A DNA stretch of 64,000 bases from Saprospiraceae bacterium. GTDB taxonomy: Bacteria; Bacteroidota; Bacteroidia; Chitinophagales; Saprospiraceae. This document shows, in pieces, positions 1-8,132 of this stretch; within the stretch, counting starts at the first letter, position 1; each line of letters starts with the position of its first letter. Below the pieces are notes generated by a model, which had not been told where the DNA came from, did no database searches, and saw nothing but the letters and a program-made list of their open reading frames with translations. The position numbers were made by a program, and so were the translations under genes. Location: positions 131,703 to 195,702 of the forward strand of contig JAHDHL010000002.1 of the NCBI GenBank assembly GCA_020631355.1, written 5' to 3'.

Positions 1-337
1 CTAGTGTATTCACAACACGACCAACCATACCCTCTCCTACCTTGATAGAAGCGATACGACCAGTACGGCTTACAGTTGAACCTTCCTTGATTCCGTCTGA
101 TGGTCCCATAAGTACCACACCAACGTTATCTTCCTCAAGGTTCAAAACGATAGCCTGAACACCATTGGCAAACTCAACAAGCTCACCTGCCTTGGCATTA
201 TTCAAACCATAAACACGTGCAATACCGTCACCTACCTGCAATACAGTTCCTACTTCTTCCAATTCAGTAGCTGTATTGAAACCGGATAACTGCTGCTTCA
301 GGATCGCACTTATTTCATCAGGTTTTACATCAACCAT
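1..337 (-). CDS. atpA: ATP synthase F1 subunit alpha, N-terminal part (cut by window edge)
   Basis: Nucleotide-binding, mostly non-catalytic subunit of the cytoplasmic F1 head of ATP synthase. Only about 112 N-terminal residues are inside the window; the gene continues beyond base 1. The visible part starts MVDVKPDEISAILKQQL, then VGTVLQVGDGIARVYGL and GELVEFANGVQAIVLNLEED, which is the standard N-terminal beta-barrel of alpha subunits. The ATG lies at 337, about 95 bases after the stop of atpH, so it is the fifth gene of the operon atpB-E-F-H-A. I translated it by hand from the minus strand. No abnormality is visible in the part present. Confidence 0.95.
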   Translation of the reverse strand, partial: MVDVKPDEISAILKQQLSGFNTATELEEVGTVLQVGDGIARVYGLNNAKAGELVEFANGVQAIVLNLEEDNVGVVLMGPSDGIKEGSTVSRTGRIASIKVGEGMVGRVVNTL

Positions 338-432
338 TTTCCGAGTATTTAATAATTATCTAAATGTAGCCTAAGTTGCCATCATCCGAATTTCCAGAAT
401 TTCGAATGGATGGGTAGTAACAGAGACTAGGA

Positions 433-993
433 TTAAAATTCTTTTACATATTGATTCTGCTCGAACTCTTTCTTCAAAAGAGCCAATTTGTGAGCTACGC
501 TTGAATCGTAACGTTTGTTATCGAATTCGATAACGAATCCTCCAATGAGGCTTTCATCCACTGCCACTTCCAACTCAACATTCTCATCCGTAGCTTCAGA
601 AGCTAGGATACTTTTGCGCAATGCTTCTAATCCGTCTTCTGACAAAGGAGTGGCCGTAGTCAACTTGACGGAAGAAATATGCTTCAAGGTCTTGTACTGC
701 AAACGGAATTCCTTTGCAATGGCAGGCAAATAAGCTTCCCTCCCTTTCTTCAGAATCAAATCGAAGAACAAGGATGTCAGTTTACTCAACTTATCGCCGA
801 ATACAGCCTTAAATATGGATTGCTTCTTATCTGACTTAATGATGGGACTATTCAACATCAAGGAAAAATCCTTATTGCTAGCCACTTGGTCAAAAAGGTC
901 AAAGTCTGCCAAAACCGTATCCAAACTATCTTTTTCGATAGCAAGGTCAATCAATGATTTGGCATATCTGGAAGCGATTCTTTGTACACTCAT
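433..993 (-). CDS. atpH: ATP synthase F1 subunit delta
   Basis: Peripheral-stalk subunit joining the F1 head to subunit b. The 186 residues match the usual family length. The N-terminal helical domain reads SVQRIASRYAKSLIDLAIEK, and the C-terminal half has the typical ESLIGGFVIEFDNKRYDSSV segment (about residues 145-165) followed by HKLALLKKEF. The start is an ATG at 993. It lies between atpF and atpA on the same strand, with about 90 bases of low-complexity DNA upstream. The operon position confirms the assignment. Confidence 0.95.
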   Translation of the reverse strand: MSVQRIASRYAKSLIDLAIEKDSLDTVLADFDLFDQVASNKDFSLMLNSPIIKSDKKQSIFKAVFGDKLSKLTSLFFDLILKKGREAYLPAIAKEFRLQYKTLKHISSVKLTTATPLSEDGLEALRKSILASEATDENVELEVAVDESLIGGFVIEFDNKRYDSSVAHKLALLKKEFEQNQYVKEF

Positions 994-999
994 GTTGTT

Positions 1000-1081
1000 A
1001 GATTTTAAGATTCAAAGATTATGAGATCTTGAGATATAATATCTCATCATCCCGATATCTGATCATCTCGATATCTTAATC
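1000..1081. repeat. Low-complexity spacer between atpF and atpH with short imperfect repeats
   Basis: The spacer is built from variants of a short word resembling GATATCTTAATC and GAGATCTTGAGATAT, repeated in direct and inverted orientation. It can fold into several weak hairpins. A similar tag/gat-rich low-complexity stretch follows dihydroorotase at about 14645-14760. Such filler may be degenerate intergenic repeat material or an mRNA processing or stability element in the operon; the sequence alone does not decide. Confidence 0.45.
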
Positions 1082-1591
1082 TTAATTCAACTTAATATCA
1101 TCCACTAAGCCTTTCACGAAAGCTTCCTGCTCCGCATTGCCTTTCAATTCCTTACGAAGAATCTTTTCGGCAATATCCAAGGCCATGGTACCTGCGTCGT
1201 TCTTGATGGTCACCATTGCTTCCATCTTACGGTTTTCGATTTCCTCCAAGGCACTATCCACCTTGATACGGAATTCCTCGTCCGCCTTAGCTTTCTGCTC
1301 CTTACGGTAAGCTTCAGCTGCTTCCTTAGCTTCCAGAAGAATATTGGAACGTTCTTCCTTAGCCTCATCCAACAACTTTTGGTGCTCAGACTTCAAGTTT
1401 GCCATTTCCTGACGAGCCTTAGTAGCCTCATCCAATGCATTTTGGATATCATCTTCCCTTTCTCTCAAAGCCTTGGCAATCGGCTTGAATGCGAAACGGG
1501 ACATCAATAACCAGAACAAAGAAAAGATAAGGATAGTCCATATCATCAAACCCGGCTCGGGGATAAAGGGATAAAATTTTGCTAAAATCAT
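1082..1591 (-). CDS. atpF: ATP synthase F0 subunit b
   Basis: Membrane-anchored peripheral stalk of ATP synthase. The 169 residues begin with one membrane helix (about residues 14-34, LMIWTILIFSLFWLLMSRF), followed by the long charged coiled coil expected of subunit b (EREDDIQNALDEATKARQEM onwards), rich in Glu, Lys and Ala. The C-terminus ends GLVDDIKLN. Start ATG at 1591. It follows atpE by about 100 bases and precedes atpH, as in other Bacteroidota operons. Confidence 0.95.
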   Translation of the reverse strand: MILAKFYPFIPEPGLMIWTILIFSLFWLLMSRFAFKPIAKALREREDDIQNALDEATKARQEMANLKSEHQKLLDEAKEERSNILLEAKEAAEAYRKEQKAKADEEFRIKVDSALEEIENRKMEAMVTIKNDAGTMALDIAEKILRKELKGNAEQEAFVKGLVDDIKLN

Positions 1592-1694
1592 TTCTAATAT
1601 GAATTATATATCGAACTAAAATGATGTCTTTGAAAGAGGGCGGCCATATAACCAACCGTTATACCGCCACCCTGTTTTTTTGTGATGGCCTTTC

Positions 1695-1934
<240 letters not shown>

Positions 1935-1944
1935 TTATTCAATA

Positions 1945-3375
1945 TTAGTGGTGTGCCTCCTCTACTGCCGCACTAAAATAAGCTGCAGATAGAATACAGA
2001 ACACGAATGCTTGGATGAATGCCACCAATAGCTCGATTGCCATCATGAACATCGTCAATGGCACGGCCATAACTGTACCCAGGATAGAACCTCCTGTCGT
2101 ACCTGCTTCAGTAGCAGTAGGAGCTCCACCAAAGATGAAAATCAAACTAACGAAGATGATCAATACGATGTGACCTGCCGTGATGTTGGCAAACAAACGC
2201 AGCATCAATGTCAATGGCTTGATGAACATACCCATGATTTCCACTGGAGTCAAGATAATCTTAACCCAAGCCGGAACACCTGGCATCCAAACGATATGCT
2301 CCCAATAGTGCTTGTTACCGTTGATGGTAGTAAGAATGAATGTGAAGATGGCCAATACTGCCGTCACACTCAAACTACCCGTAACGTTACCACTACCTGG
2401 GAAGAATGGGATTTGACCCAATAGATTCAAACCTAGAATAAAGAAGAAGACAGATAACAAATAAGGCAAGAACTTATCTGCCTTATGTCCCAAGAATGGA
2501 ACTGCTACCTCATCCCTGATGAATGTGATGACAACCTCCAATAGGGATTGGATTCCCTTAGGTGCCATTCCTTTTCTTGTAACATACCCCTTAGCTGCCC
2601 TTGTAAACATGAAGAACATGATTACAAATGCCAAAAGCATAGAAAATACGTTCTTGGTGATTGAAAAATCATAGAAAGATGTGATTCCTCCTCCTAGGAC
2701 GCCTCCATCCAAAGTAGATTTTTCATGTAGTTCCAAGCATTTTCCTTTATACTCCACTGTATAATGAGGAAGTACCTTACCATCTTTCTCTTTTTCTTCA
2801 TGACCATAACATCCTACCTCAACCTTTCCCATTGGAAAATTAGGGTCTGTTATTCTCATTACCGTACCGTGAACCATCACATACCTATCAACGGCATAAG
2901 CACCATTTCCATGGCCCGAATTACCGAATGAGCTAGATAGCATGAATTTGAAACCATCATCTGATTTCAACATACAAGGTAGTGGTACATAATAATCCCC
3001 GAAAAGATGGAATTGGTTAGCATCCATGATATGGTGGAATGCTACCTCACCAGCGTTGTACTCATGATGAGCACTACCACACTCACAATGGTGATGGTGT
3101 CCGTGGTCACCATGGTTATCTCCGTGAGCATCTCCATGATGATCGTGACCGTGATCGTGGTCATCATGGTTATGGCTTTCAGCACCATGGTCATGTTTCC
3201 CATCATGGGCATCATGACTATGGTCTTCCTTGTGGTCATGGCCATCACCATCGTGATGTTCATGCGACGCTTCGGTACCGTGAGAATGATTATTGTCAGA
3301 ATGGCCATCTTGTGCCACTAGTATTCCAAGTGACAAGAAGATGAAACTAAATATGCAGATCGTGGCTTTCCTCAT
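1945..3375 (-). CDS. atpB: ATP synthase F0 subunit a with His/Asp-rich N-terminal extension
   Basis: Stator channel subunit of F0. At 476 residues it is much longer than the roughly 250-270 residue core. Residues 1-22 look like a signal peptide (IFSFIFLSLGILVAQ). Residues about 24-104 are dominated by His, Asp and Gly (about 29 His by my count), including HGHDHHGDAHGDNHG and a terminal HHHHCECG. A further soluble segment (about 105-235) precedes the membrane core, which contains the conserved Arg helix as PLTLMLRLFANITAGH. N-terminal extensions with a signal peptide are known in Bacteroidota AtpB; the His-rich segment is the odd part and looks like a metal-binding or pH-sensing periplasmic region. 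First gene of the operon. Confidence 0.95.
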   Translation of the reverse strand: MRKATICIFSFIFLSLGILVAQDGHSDNNHSHGTEASHEHHDGDGHDHKEDHSHDAHDGKHDHGAESHNHDDHDHGHDHHGDAHGDNHGDHGHHHHCECGSAHHEYNAGEVAFHHIMDANQFHLFGDYYVPLPCMLKSDDGFKFMLSSSFGNSGHGNGAYAVDRYVMVHGTVMRITDPNFPMGKVEVGCYGHEEKEKDGKVLPHYTVEYKGKCLELHEKSTLDGGVLGGGITSFYDFSITKNVFSMLLAFVIMFFMFTRAAKGYVTRKGMAPKGIQSLLEVVITFIRDEVAVPFLGHKADKFLPYLLSVFFFILGLNLLGQIPFFPGSGNVTGSLSVTAVLAIFTFILTTINGNKHYWEHIVWMPGVPAWVKIILTPVEIMGMFIKPLTLMLRLFANITAGHIVLIIFVSLIFIFGGAPTATEAGTTGGSILGTVMAVPLTMFMMAIELLVAFIQAFVFCILSAAYFSAAVEEAHH

Positions 3376-3414
3376 TAATTAGGATAATTTTGAGTTACCT
3401 ACTGAATTTTGCTG

Positions 3415-3422
3415 CAAAAGTA
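3415..3422 (-). promoter_or_regulatory. Putative promoter -7 box for the ATP synthase operon
   Basis: On the minus strand the sequence reads TACTTTTG, a full match to the Bacteroidota -7 consensus TAnnTTTG, about 40 bases upstream of the atpB ATG. The upstream TTG element is not clear: TTCA-like words lie at about the right distance. The call rests on the consensus match and position only. Confidence 0.5.
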
Positions 3423-3675
3423 GTCTATTCTTACCTTTAAATGAAGTGAATTTTACAAAAATTTGAACGAAGGACAATAAAAAATTTGGTTTCATCTAAG
3501 TATCTACATATCAGCGAAATGTAGATATTTCGAGAATGCATACACAAACAAAAACATCTATCGACAGAATAGCCTTACAGATAAAAAACCTAACAGGAGG
3601 CACTGCTAACCAAATTTTATTCTGCCGTACCGTTCTTGTGGTATTTCTTAGGAAATAATGGGATAGAATTCCATA
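3423..3675. other. Intergenic region upstream of the ATP synthase operon
   Basis: About 250 AT-rich bases between the operon promoter and the stop of the TPR gene. I see no convincing open frame, tRNA or terminator hairpin. Subunit i or AtpQ-like genes that can precede atpB are not present here. Confidence 0.4.
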
Positions 3676-5325
3676 TCATTGGAATTCAGCAGGCATTTTT
3701 GATGCCCGATTCTTAATCTTTGACTTAAAAAAGCATTTGAAGCCTGCTTCGATGGACCAATAATTGTACCCCTCACTTTCTATGGCAGCATAACTACCAG
3801 TCGTGACACGGGCATGAAACCAAATGAAAGTATTGGGTCTGTAAGCCATTTCTGCTGTTCCCCTGTATGAAGTTCGGAACTGTGTATTATTCTCCTTAAT
3901 GAGGCCGGGTACCAGTTCTATACGGGCACCGAAGTCCTTGCTATCATCAGCCATACTATTCCATTCGAAGAATGCCTCTGCAATGAAAAGTTTGGAGGGG
4001 CTGTAATAATCCAATGGTACTTCCTGTTCGAAAGTAATATAATGGAGGTTGATACCTGTCTTGAGTACCGGCTTTTGCTTCAGCAAGGTATATAGCGACA
4101 ACAAAGCCAAGTTCCTATTATTGGTATCCGAATACATTGTATGGATATACTGTCCGAAGACCCCTATATTACCTATGGGTTTCCCACTATATTCCAATCC
4201 AATATCAGTATAGGTGATTTCCTTGTTGACCAAGGTTGTGGTATAATCATATACTTTCTTATTGGCAAAGAGTTTGAATTCGTGATTTCCTTCTGCCTTG
4301 TATTTCAGGTGACTATCCAACACAAAGGCATCCTTTCCCTTTTCTGTTTCCCACTTGCCGTAGCTGGGTCCGGCCATTGCCATGAAATCGAATCTTCTTG
4401 TCCTGAAGTTGATACCTCCTTTCAAATAACGAATGGTGGCCCTTTCAGGAATGAATTCGTTCTTCGCATCAAAACGCGTATAATCCAATAATATGGCTGC
4501 CCTGAAACTTACTGGCATACGCACACCCACATTAAGGGAATTCTGGACATTATCATTGTTATCAAAAAGGAATTTGTATGTGGTCGTTACCTGTGTGGAT
4601 AATTCCCTATCCAATCTTGTGTCCAAGGTACTTGTCATTGCTTTTTTGGTACTATCCATCGAAATGATATCCAATCGGTGGTCTACCTCCTTAAAATCCG
4701 TCAGGGCAAAAGCTACATTGGCCAATCCCAAGTGAGCATCTGCTGATGTGGAATCCTTTTCCAACATCCTTTCAAATACAGCCACGGTACTATTGAATTT
4801 CCCGTTTTCCAGGAACAGGTAAGCCTTACCGATATCCGCATAATTCATCTGTACATCAATGTAAGCCAAATCAGGATTCAATTCCTTGGCTTTCTTATAC
4901 TGAATCATGGCTTCATCATACTGCCGTAGAATGGAATGTGCATTCCCCAATCCGATGTAGGGAACGAAGTTCTGAGGGTGCCGGACTATCAATTCCTCAT
5001 AATAGGACTTCGCCTCCAAGGTCTTCTTCGCCCAGAGCATGGATTCTGCATAATTCAATTGGAGCTCGACATTATTGGAATCCGTTTCCAATTTTTGCTT
5101 GAAGTAAAGATTCGCTTCCTCGGCCAGACCACTCAACCCCATTGCGCGGCCATATCCTATCTGTATGGAAACATTGTCAGGGTTTTCCTTTTCGAGGGCC
5201 GTGAAGTACGTGTAGGCCTCATCATAACGGCCTTCATCCAGAATGGAGAATCCTTTCATGACATCATCCTGAGCCAAGAGCCCAAGGGGAAATAGGATTG
5301 AAATCAATACAATTATAATTCTCAT
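3676..5325 (-). CDS. TPR-repeat exported protein with probable C-terminal outer-membrane barrel
   Basis: Start taken at the ATG giving MRIIIVLISILFPLGLLAQ, a clean signal peptide; an upstream in-frame ATG at 5382 would put 19 polar residues in front of it. About residues 25-240 are tetratricopeptide repeats (YDEAYTYFTALEKENPDN, YDEAMIQYKKAKELNPD, AVFERMLEKDSTSADAHLGL). The C-terminal half alternates aromatic and polar residues in strand-like segments (SFRAAILLDYTRFDAKNE, NIGVFGQYIHTMYSDTNNR), suggesting a YaiO-like beta-barrel. Likely an envelope protein in export or surface assembly; the exact role is unknown. It stands alone on the minus strand. Confidence 0.75.
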   Translation of the reverse strand: MRIIIVLISILFPLGLLAQDDVMKGFSILDEGRYDEAYTYFTALEKENPDNVSIQIGYGRAMGLSGLAEEANLYFKQKLETDSNNVELQLNYAESMLWAKKTLEAKSYYEELIVRHPQNFVPYIGLGNAHSILRQYDEAMIQYKKAKELNPDLAYIDVQMNYADIGKAYLFLENGKFNSTVAVFERMLEKDSTSADAHLGLANVAFALTDFKEVDHRLDIISMDSTKKAMTSTLDTRLDRELSTQVTTTYKFLFDNNDNVQNSLNVGVRMPVSFRAAILLDYTRFDAKNEFIPERATIRYLKGGINFRTRRFDFMAMAGPSYGKWETEKGKDAFVLDSHLKYKAEGNHEFKLFANKKVYDYTTTLVNKEITYTDIGLEYSGKPIGNIGVFGQYIHTMYSDTNNRNLALLSLYTLLKQKPVLKTGINLHYITFEQEVPLDYYSPSKLFIAEAFFEWNSMADDSKDFGARIELVPGLIKENNTQFRTSYRGTAEMAYRPNTFIWFHARVTTGSYAAIESEGYNYWSIEAGFKCFFKSKIKNRASKMPAEFQ

Positions 5326-5635
5326 GTTTATCCAACTTTGAAGCGGAGAATCAAAGGGGAATGATTGTACCGTATCATTCATCTTTGGGTTTTATGTGTG
5401 GAATAGTGCATGAATCGAACCAAACTTTGTGAAAAAGGAGGCAATAAATGACGAAATATTAAATTTTGTGACAATATAAACAGGGTGGAGTCTGCTTAAC
5501 GCTACCAAAGAATCTTTCATCGATACTTAATTGTCTATCAACTACTAAATGAATATCCGCCCATCATATCCAGTATCTTAATATTATCAAGAGGCTTATA
5601 GATTTTAATAGTGATTCGTAACATGTTGTTTTTCC
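5326..5635. other. Divergent intergenic region
   Basis: AT-rich region between the TPR gene and the hairpin upstream of the cytochrome b5-like gene. I find no protein frame and no tRNA. It ends in a strong plus-strand terminator without an evident upstream plus-strand gene, so a small transcript could be encoded here. Confidence 0.35.
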
Positions 5636-5668
5636 AAAGCCATTAGGTCAATACCTAATGGCTTTTTT
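5636..5668 (+). terminator. Strong rho-independent terminator-like hairpin upstream of a cytochrome b5-like gene
   Basis: Perfect 13-bp stem AAAGCCATTAGGT / ACCTAATGGCTTT with loop CAAT, running into a T6 tract on the plus strand. No plus-strand gene is visible upstream, so it either ends an unannotated small RNA or acts as a leader attenuator. Confidence 0.75.
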
Positions 5669-5675
5669 ACTTTTG
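5668..5675 (+). promoter_or_regulatory. Putative -7 promoter box for the cytochrome b5-like gene
   Basis: TACTTTTG matches the Bacteroidota TAnnTTTG box and lies 15 bases before the ATG at 5691, directly after the hairpin. A TTAG word about 20 bases upstream is the best -33 candidate but lies inside the hairpin stem. Confidence 0.5.
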
Positions 5676-5690
5676 CGAAAAAAGTATATC

Positions 5691-5927
5691 ATGGAATTAC
5701 CAACATACAAAAGATCGCAATTGGCACTGAGGAACGGGCAGGATATGGATGCCATTTGGGTGGCGTACCAAGGCATCATATATGATGTGGGCGATAGCCG
5801 CTTATGGAAAGATGGAAAACATTATGAGCATTGGGCAGGACAGGACCTGACTGAAGAACTGGATCAGGATGCGCCCCATACCGCCAAGGTTTTCGAACGA
5901 TTCGAAAGCATCGGAAGACTGATATGA
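5691..5927 (+). CDS. Cytochrome b5-like heme/steroid-binding domain protein
   Basis: Small soluble protein of 78 residues. It matches the short bacterial cytochrome b5-like family (predicted heme/steroid-binding): YKRSQLALRNGQDMDAIWVA, then YQGIIYDVGDSRLWKDGKHY, then HWAGQDLTEELDQDAPH, the usual pattern around the heme pocket with the His of HYEHWAG and of APH. The start is placed at 5691 because the earlier in-frame ATG lies inside the terminator stem. No signal peptide, so it is probably cytoplasmic. Monocistronic, ending at a bidirectional terminator. Confidence 0.85.
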   Translation: MELPTYKRSQLALRNGQDMDAIWVAYQGIIYDVGDSRLWKDGKHYEHWAGQDLTEELDQDAPHTAKVFERFESIGRLI

Positions 5928-5948
5928 TAGAATTCCTTGTAAAGAAGA

Positions 5949-5985
5949 AAGCCCCGACTTCCTGCAATGCAGGAAGTCGGGGCTT
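5949..5985. terminator. Bidirectional terminator between convergent genes
   Basis: Perfect 17-bp stem AAGCCCCGACTTCCTGC with its complement and a 3-base loop AAT, between the stop of the cytochrome b5-like gene and the stop of the T9SS protein on the other strand. Confidence 0.85.
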
Positions 5986-6007
5986 ATTCATTCATACAGA
6001 GATAAGA

Positions 6008-7894
6008 TTACTGCTTGAACAGCTTGAATACTTTCGTGCCTCCATCAGGTGAGAATACACGAGCGATATAAATTCCATTTTCAAGCTGATTGGAATCTAT
6101 TGTCTTCAATGTATATCCCTCCTCTACTAGGAATGTTTCGGATTTCACCAAACGACCTGACATATCCATCAATTCCAATTTAGTTTCTCCGGATACGACT
6201 GTATTCAACTCAATGTTGATAACATTGGAGAATGGGTTCGGCATCACCTTGACATCCGTCAGGCTGATTTCATCCTTGATGGCCACGATGCCACTGTATT
6301 CGAATGTTCCGTCCAAATCCACCATTCTCAACCTATAGTAGTTGACTCCGGATTCAGGACGATTATCCACGAAGCTATATGATTGTTCCTCAACAGAGAA
6401 ACCTGCTGCATTCAAACGACCGATATATTCGAAATCCTCTCCATTCACACTTCTTTCCACTTCGAAGTAAGCACTGTTTTCTTCCGTAGCAGTAGACCAA
6501 TCCAAAATGTGTACATCTCCACTCTTTCTTCCTGTAAAGGACAACAATTCCACAGGAAGCGGGCCATTAGCCGTGGCAGGGTGTAAGAAAATAGTAGAGA
6601 ATCCTGAAACAGCCACTTCCAAGGAGTAAATGCCCGCAGCAGGGTCATTCGCCATGATGGTAGGACTTGGATACCAGTTATTGTTACCATTTTCAGGACA
6701 AGTCGAAAGATCTGATGTAGTGACACCTAAGTTACCATTCATCATCAAATCAGCTGCATCCGTATAACCTGATGAAGTAGCCAATGAATTCAACTCAGCT
6801 GAGGTCAGATATAGTTTTACGGTAGCAGGCCCATTGGTTCCTCCAACGGTAACCGTCCATTTCCTTCCTAAGTGATAGGTATTCGCGCAGCCCTGTGCAG
6901 AACCACTCACATCCACACAAATGGTCGTAGAACCCAAAGCACCTGAACCTGATGCATCGGTTATCGTTCCGATATAACCACCTCCATTACTTATGAATGT
7001 CCCCTCATCACCGTCAGCTAAAACACATGGGGAACTACAGGCAGTGCTAGTCGCAATGGTATTGGAAGCACTTGCTCCCTCAACAGTTACGGTAGTCATA
7101 CAACTGCTCACATTGCCATAAGTATCCGTTAATGTAAGTGTGACGTTGTTTGGACCGACATCCGTACAATCGAATGTATTCGGGGATACGGACATGGATG
7201 CTATACCGCATAAATCAGATGAGCCCCCGTCCACATTGGCTGCCGTAATGGTCGCATTGCCTGTATTGTCTAGTAGTACGGTATAAGGTGTACATGATGC
7301 TGTAGGATTCATATTATCTGTTGCCGTAATTACTGTTATCGCAACTGATGTGATACATAGTTCATCACCACCACTACTATCCCCAGCTCTGAAAGTCCAA
7401 TCCCCAAGTCCGGAAATACCATTGAAAGTATTCAAATCTCCTCCATTCGGACGGAAAGTACCAGATGTTGGAGTTGCTCCACCAGCTACAGTTCCTGCTG
7501 ATTGATCAAACCCAACAGTTTGTAAAGTCATCGTAGCTGAACCTGTCCAAGTACTCGGCTGTGCCAGTATCACCTGGGTGCCATCTGGCCCATCCAACCT
7601 GAATGAGGTCTCGGCATGAAATGAATTCCCTGTCCCTGGGCTCGCACAAGTTCCATCTGTCTTAGCGAATGTAACAGATACATTGACATCAGTAACCATA
7701 CATCCTGAGGTAAAATCAGAAGTATTGAATGTGAACGTATTAACTGCTGTACCATAATCCCCAACACCGTCTACGGAGATTGTGCCTGAAGCATTGAATG
7801 TCTTTGTAACACTCTGTGCTGAAGTGTACAATTGAAAAGAGAGGACCATGAGTAGAGTTAGTCCGATTTTGTGTAGAGTAGATTTGCTTTTCAT
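6008..7894 (-). CDS. T9SS type A secreted protein with P-domain-like and HYR-like modules
   Basis: Start placed at the ATG at 7894; an upstream TTG at 7915 is also in frame. A signal peptide is present (IGLTLLMVLSFQLYTSAQ). About residues 28-195 resemble a proprotein-convertase P-type jelly roll (FRLDGPDGTQVILAQPSTW, GDWTFRAGDSSGGDELCI). A HYR-like domain follows (NPTASCTPYTVLLDNTGNAT to CMTTVTVEG), then a Cys-rich region and LPVELLSFTGRKSGDVHILD, the linker often seen before T9SS tails. The C-terminus VKVMPNPFSNVINIEL to VFKLFKQ is a type A sorting domain. Likely cell-surface or released; the substrate is unknown. Confidence 0.85.
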   Translation of the reverse strand: MKSKSTLHKIGLTLLMVLSFQLYTSAQSVTKTFNASGTISVDGVGDYGTAVNTFTFNTSDFTSGCMVTDVNVSVTFAKTDGTCASPGTGNSFHAETSFRLDGPDGTQVILAQPSTWTGSATMTLQTVGFDQSAGTVAGGATPTSGTFRPNGGDLNTFNGISGLGDWTFRAGDSSGGDELCITSVAITVITATDNMNPTASCTPYTVLLDNTGNATITAANVDGGSSDLCGIASMSVSPNTFDCTDVGPNNVTLTLTDTYGNVSSCMTTVTVEGASASNTIATSTACSSPCVLADGDEGTFISNGGGYIGTITDASGSGALGSTTICVDVSGSAQGCANTYHLGRKWTVTVGGTNGPATVKLYLTSAELNSLATSSGYTDAADLMMNGNLGVTTSDLSTCPENGNNNWYPSPTIMANDPAAGIYSLEVAVSGFSTIFLHPATANGPLPVELLSFTGRKSGDVHILDWSTATEENSAYFEVERSVNGEDFEYIGRLNAAGFSVEEQSYSFVDNRPESGVNYYRLRMVDLDGTFEYSGIVAIKDEISLTDVKVMPNPFSNVINIELNTVVSGETKLELMDMSGRLVKSETFLVEEGYTLKTIDSNQLENGIYIARVFSPDGGTKVFKLFKQ

Positions 7895-8028
7895 AATAGA
7901 TAATAATGTTTTCAAATAGAAGAATACAAACTAAATATTGTAGTTACTAAAATTACGTCAGATTGTAAAAGTAAATAGTATGTGGGTATTGGATTGGGTA
8001 TGCCTAAAACAAAAAAGTAAATATAAGA

Positions 8029-8058
8029 AAAGGATATGTCATTAATGACATATCCTTT
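8029..8058 (-). terminator. Perfect 30-bp palindrome downstream of the vWA gene
   Basis: The 30 bases from AAAGGATATGTC to its mirror image are perfectly self-complementary. It lies 75 bases past the stop of the vWA lipoprotein gene and before the next minus-strand gene. The T tract is short, so termination efficiency is uncertain. Confidence 0.6.
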
Positions 8059-8132
8059 CAGTTTACAACTCAGGAACTGACTTGTTTAACATATCTTTTT
8101 CAGCATCATGCAAAAAATTTAAAACTGAGTTA

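Noticed and set aside
3007-3344. Open frames on both strands opposite the His-rich part of atpB
   Set aside because: They are shadows of the low-complexity His/Asp codons; their products are Met/Val/Thr- or His-rich strings with no domain, and atpB is clearly the real gene.
5658-5690. Upstream ATG start for the cytochrome b5-like gene
   Set aside because: It lies inside the 3' arm of the terminator hairpin, and the 11 extra residues are not part of the family; ATG 5691 fits better.
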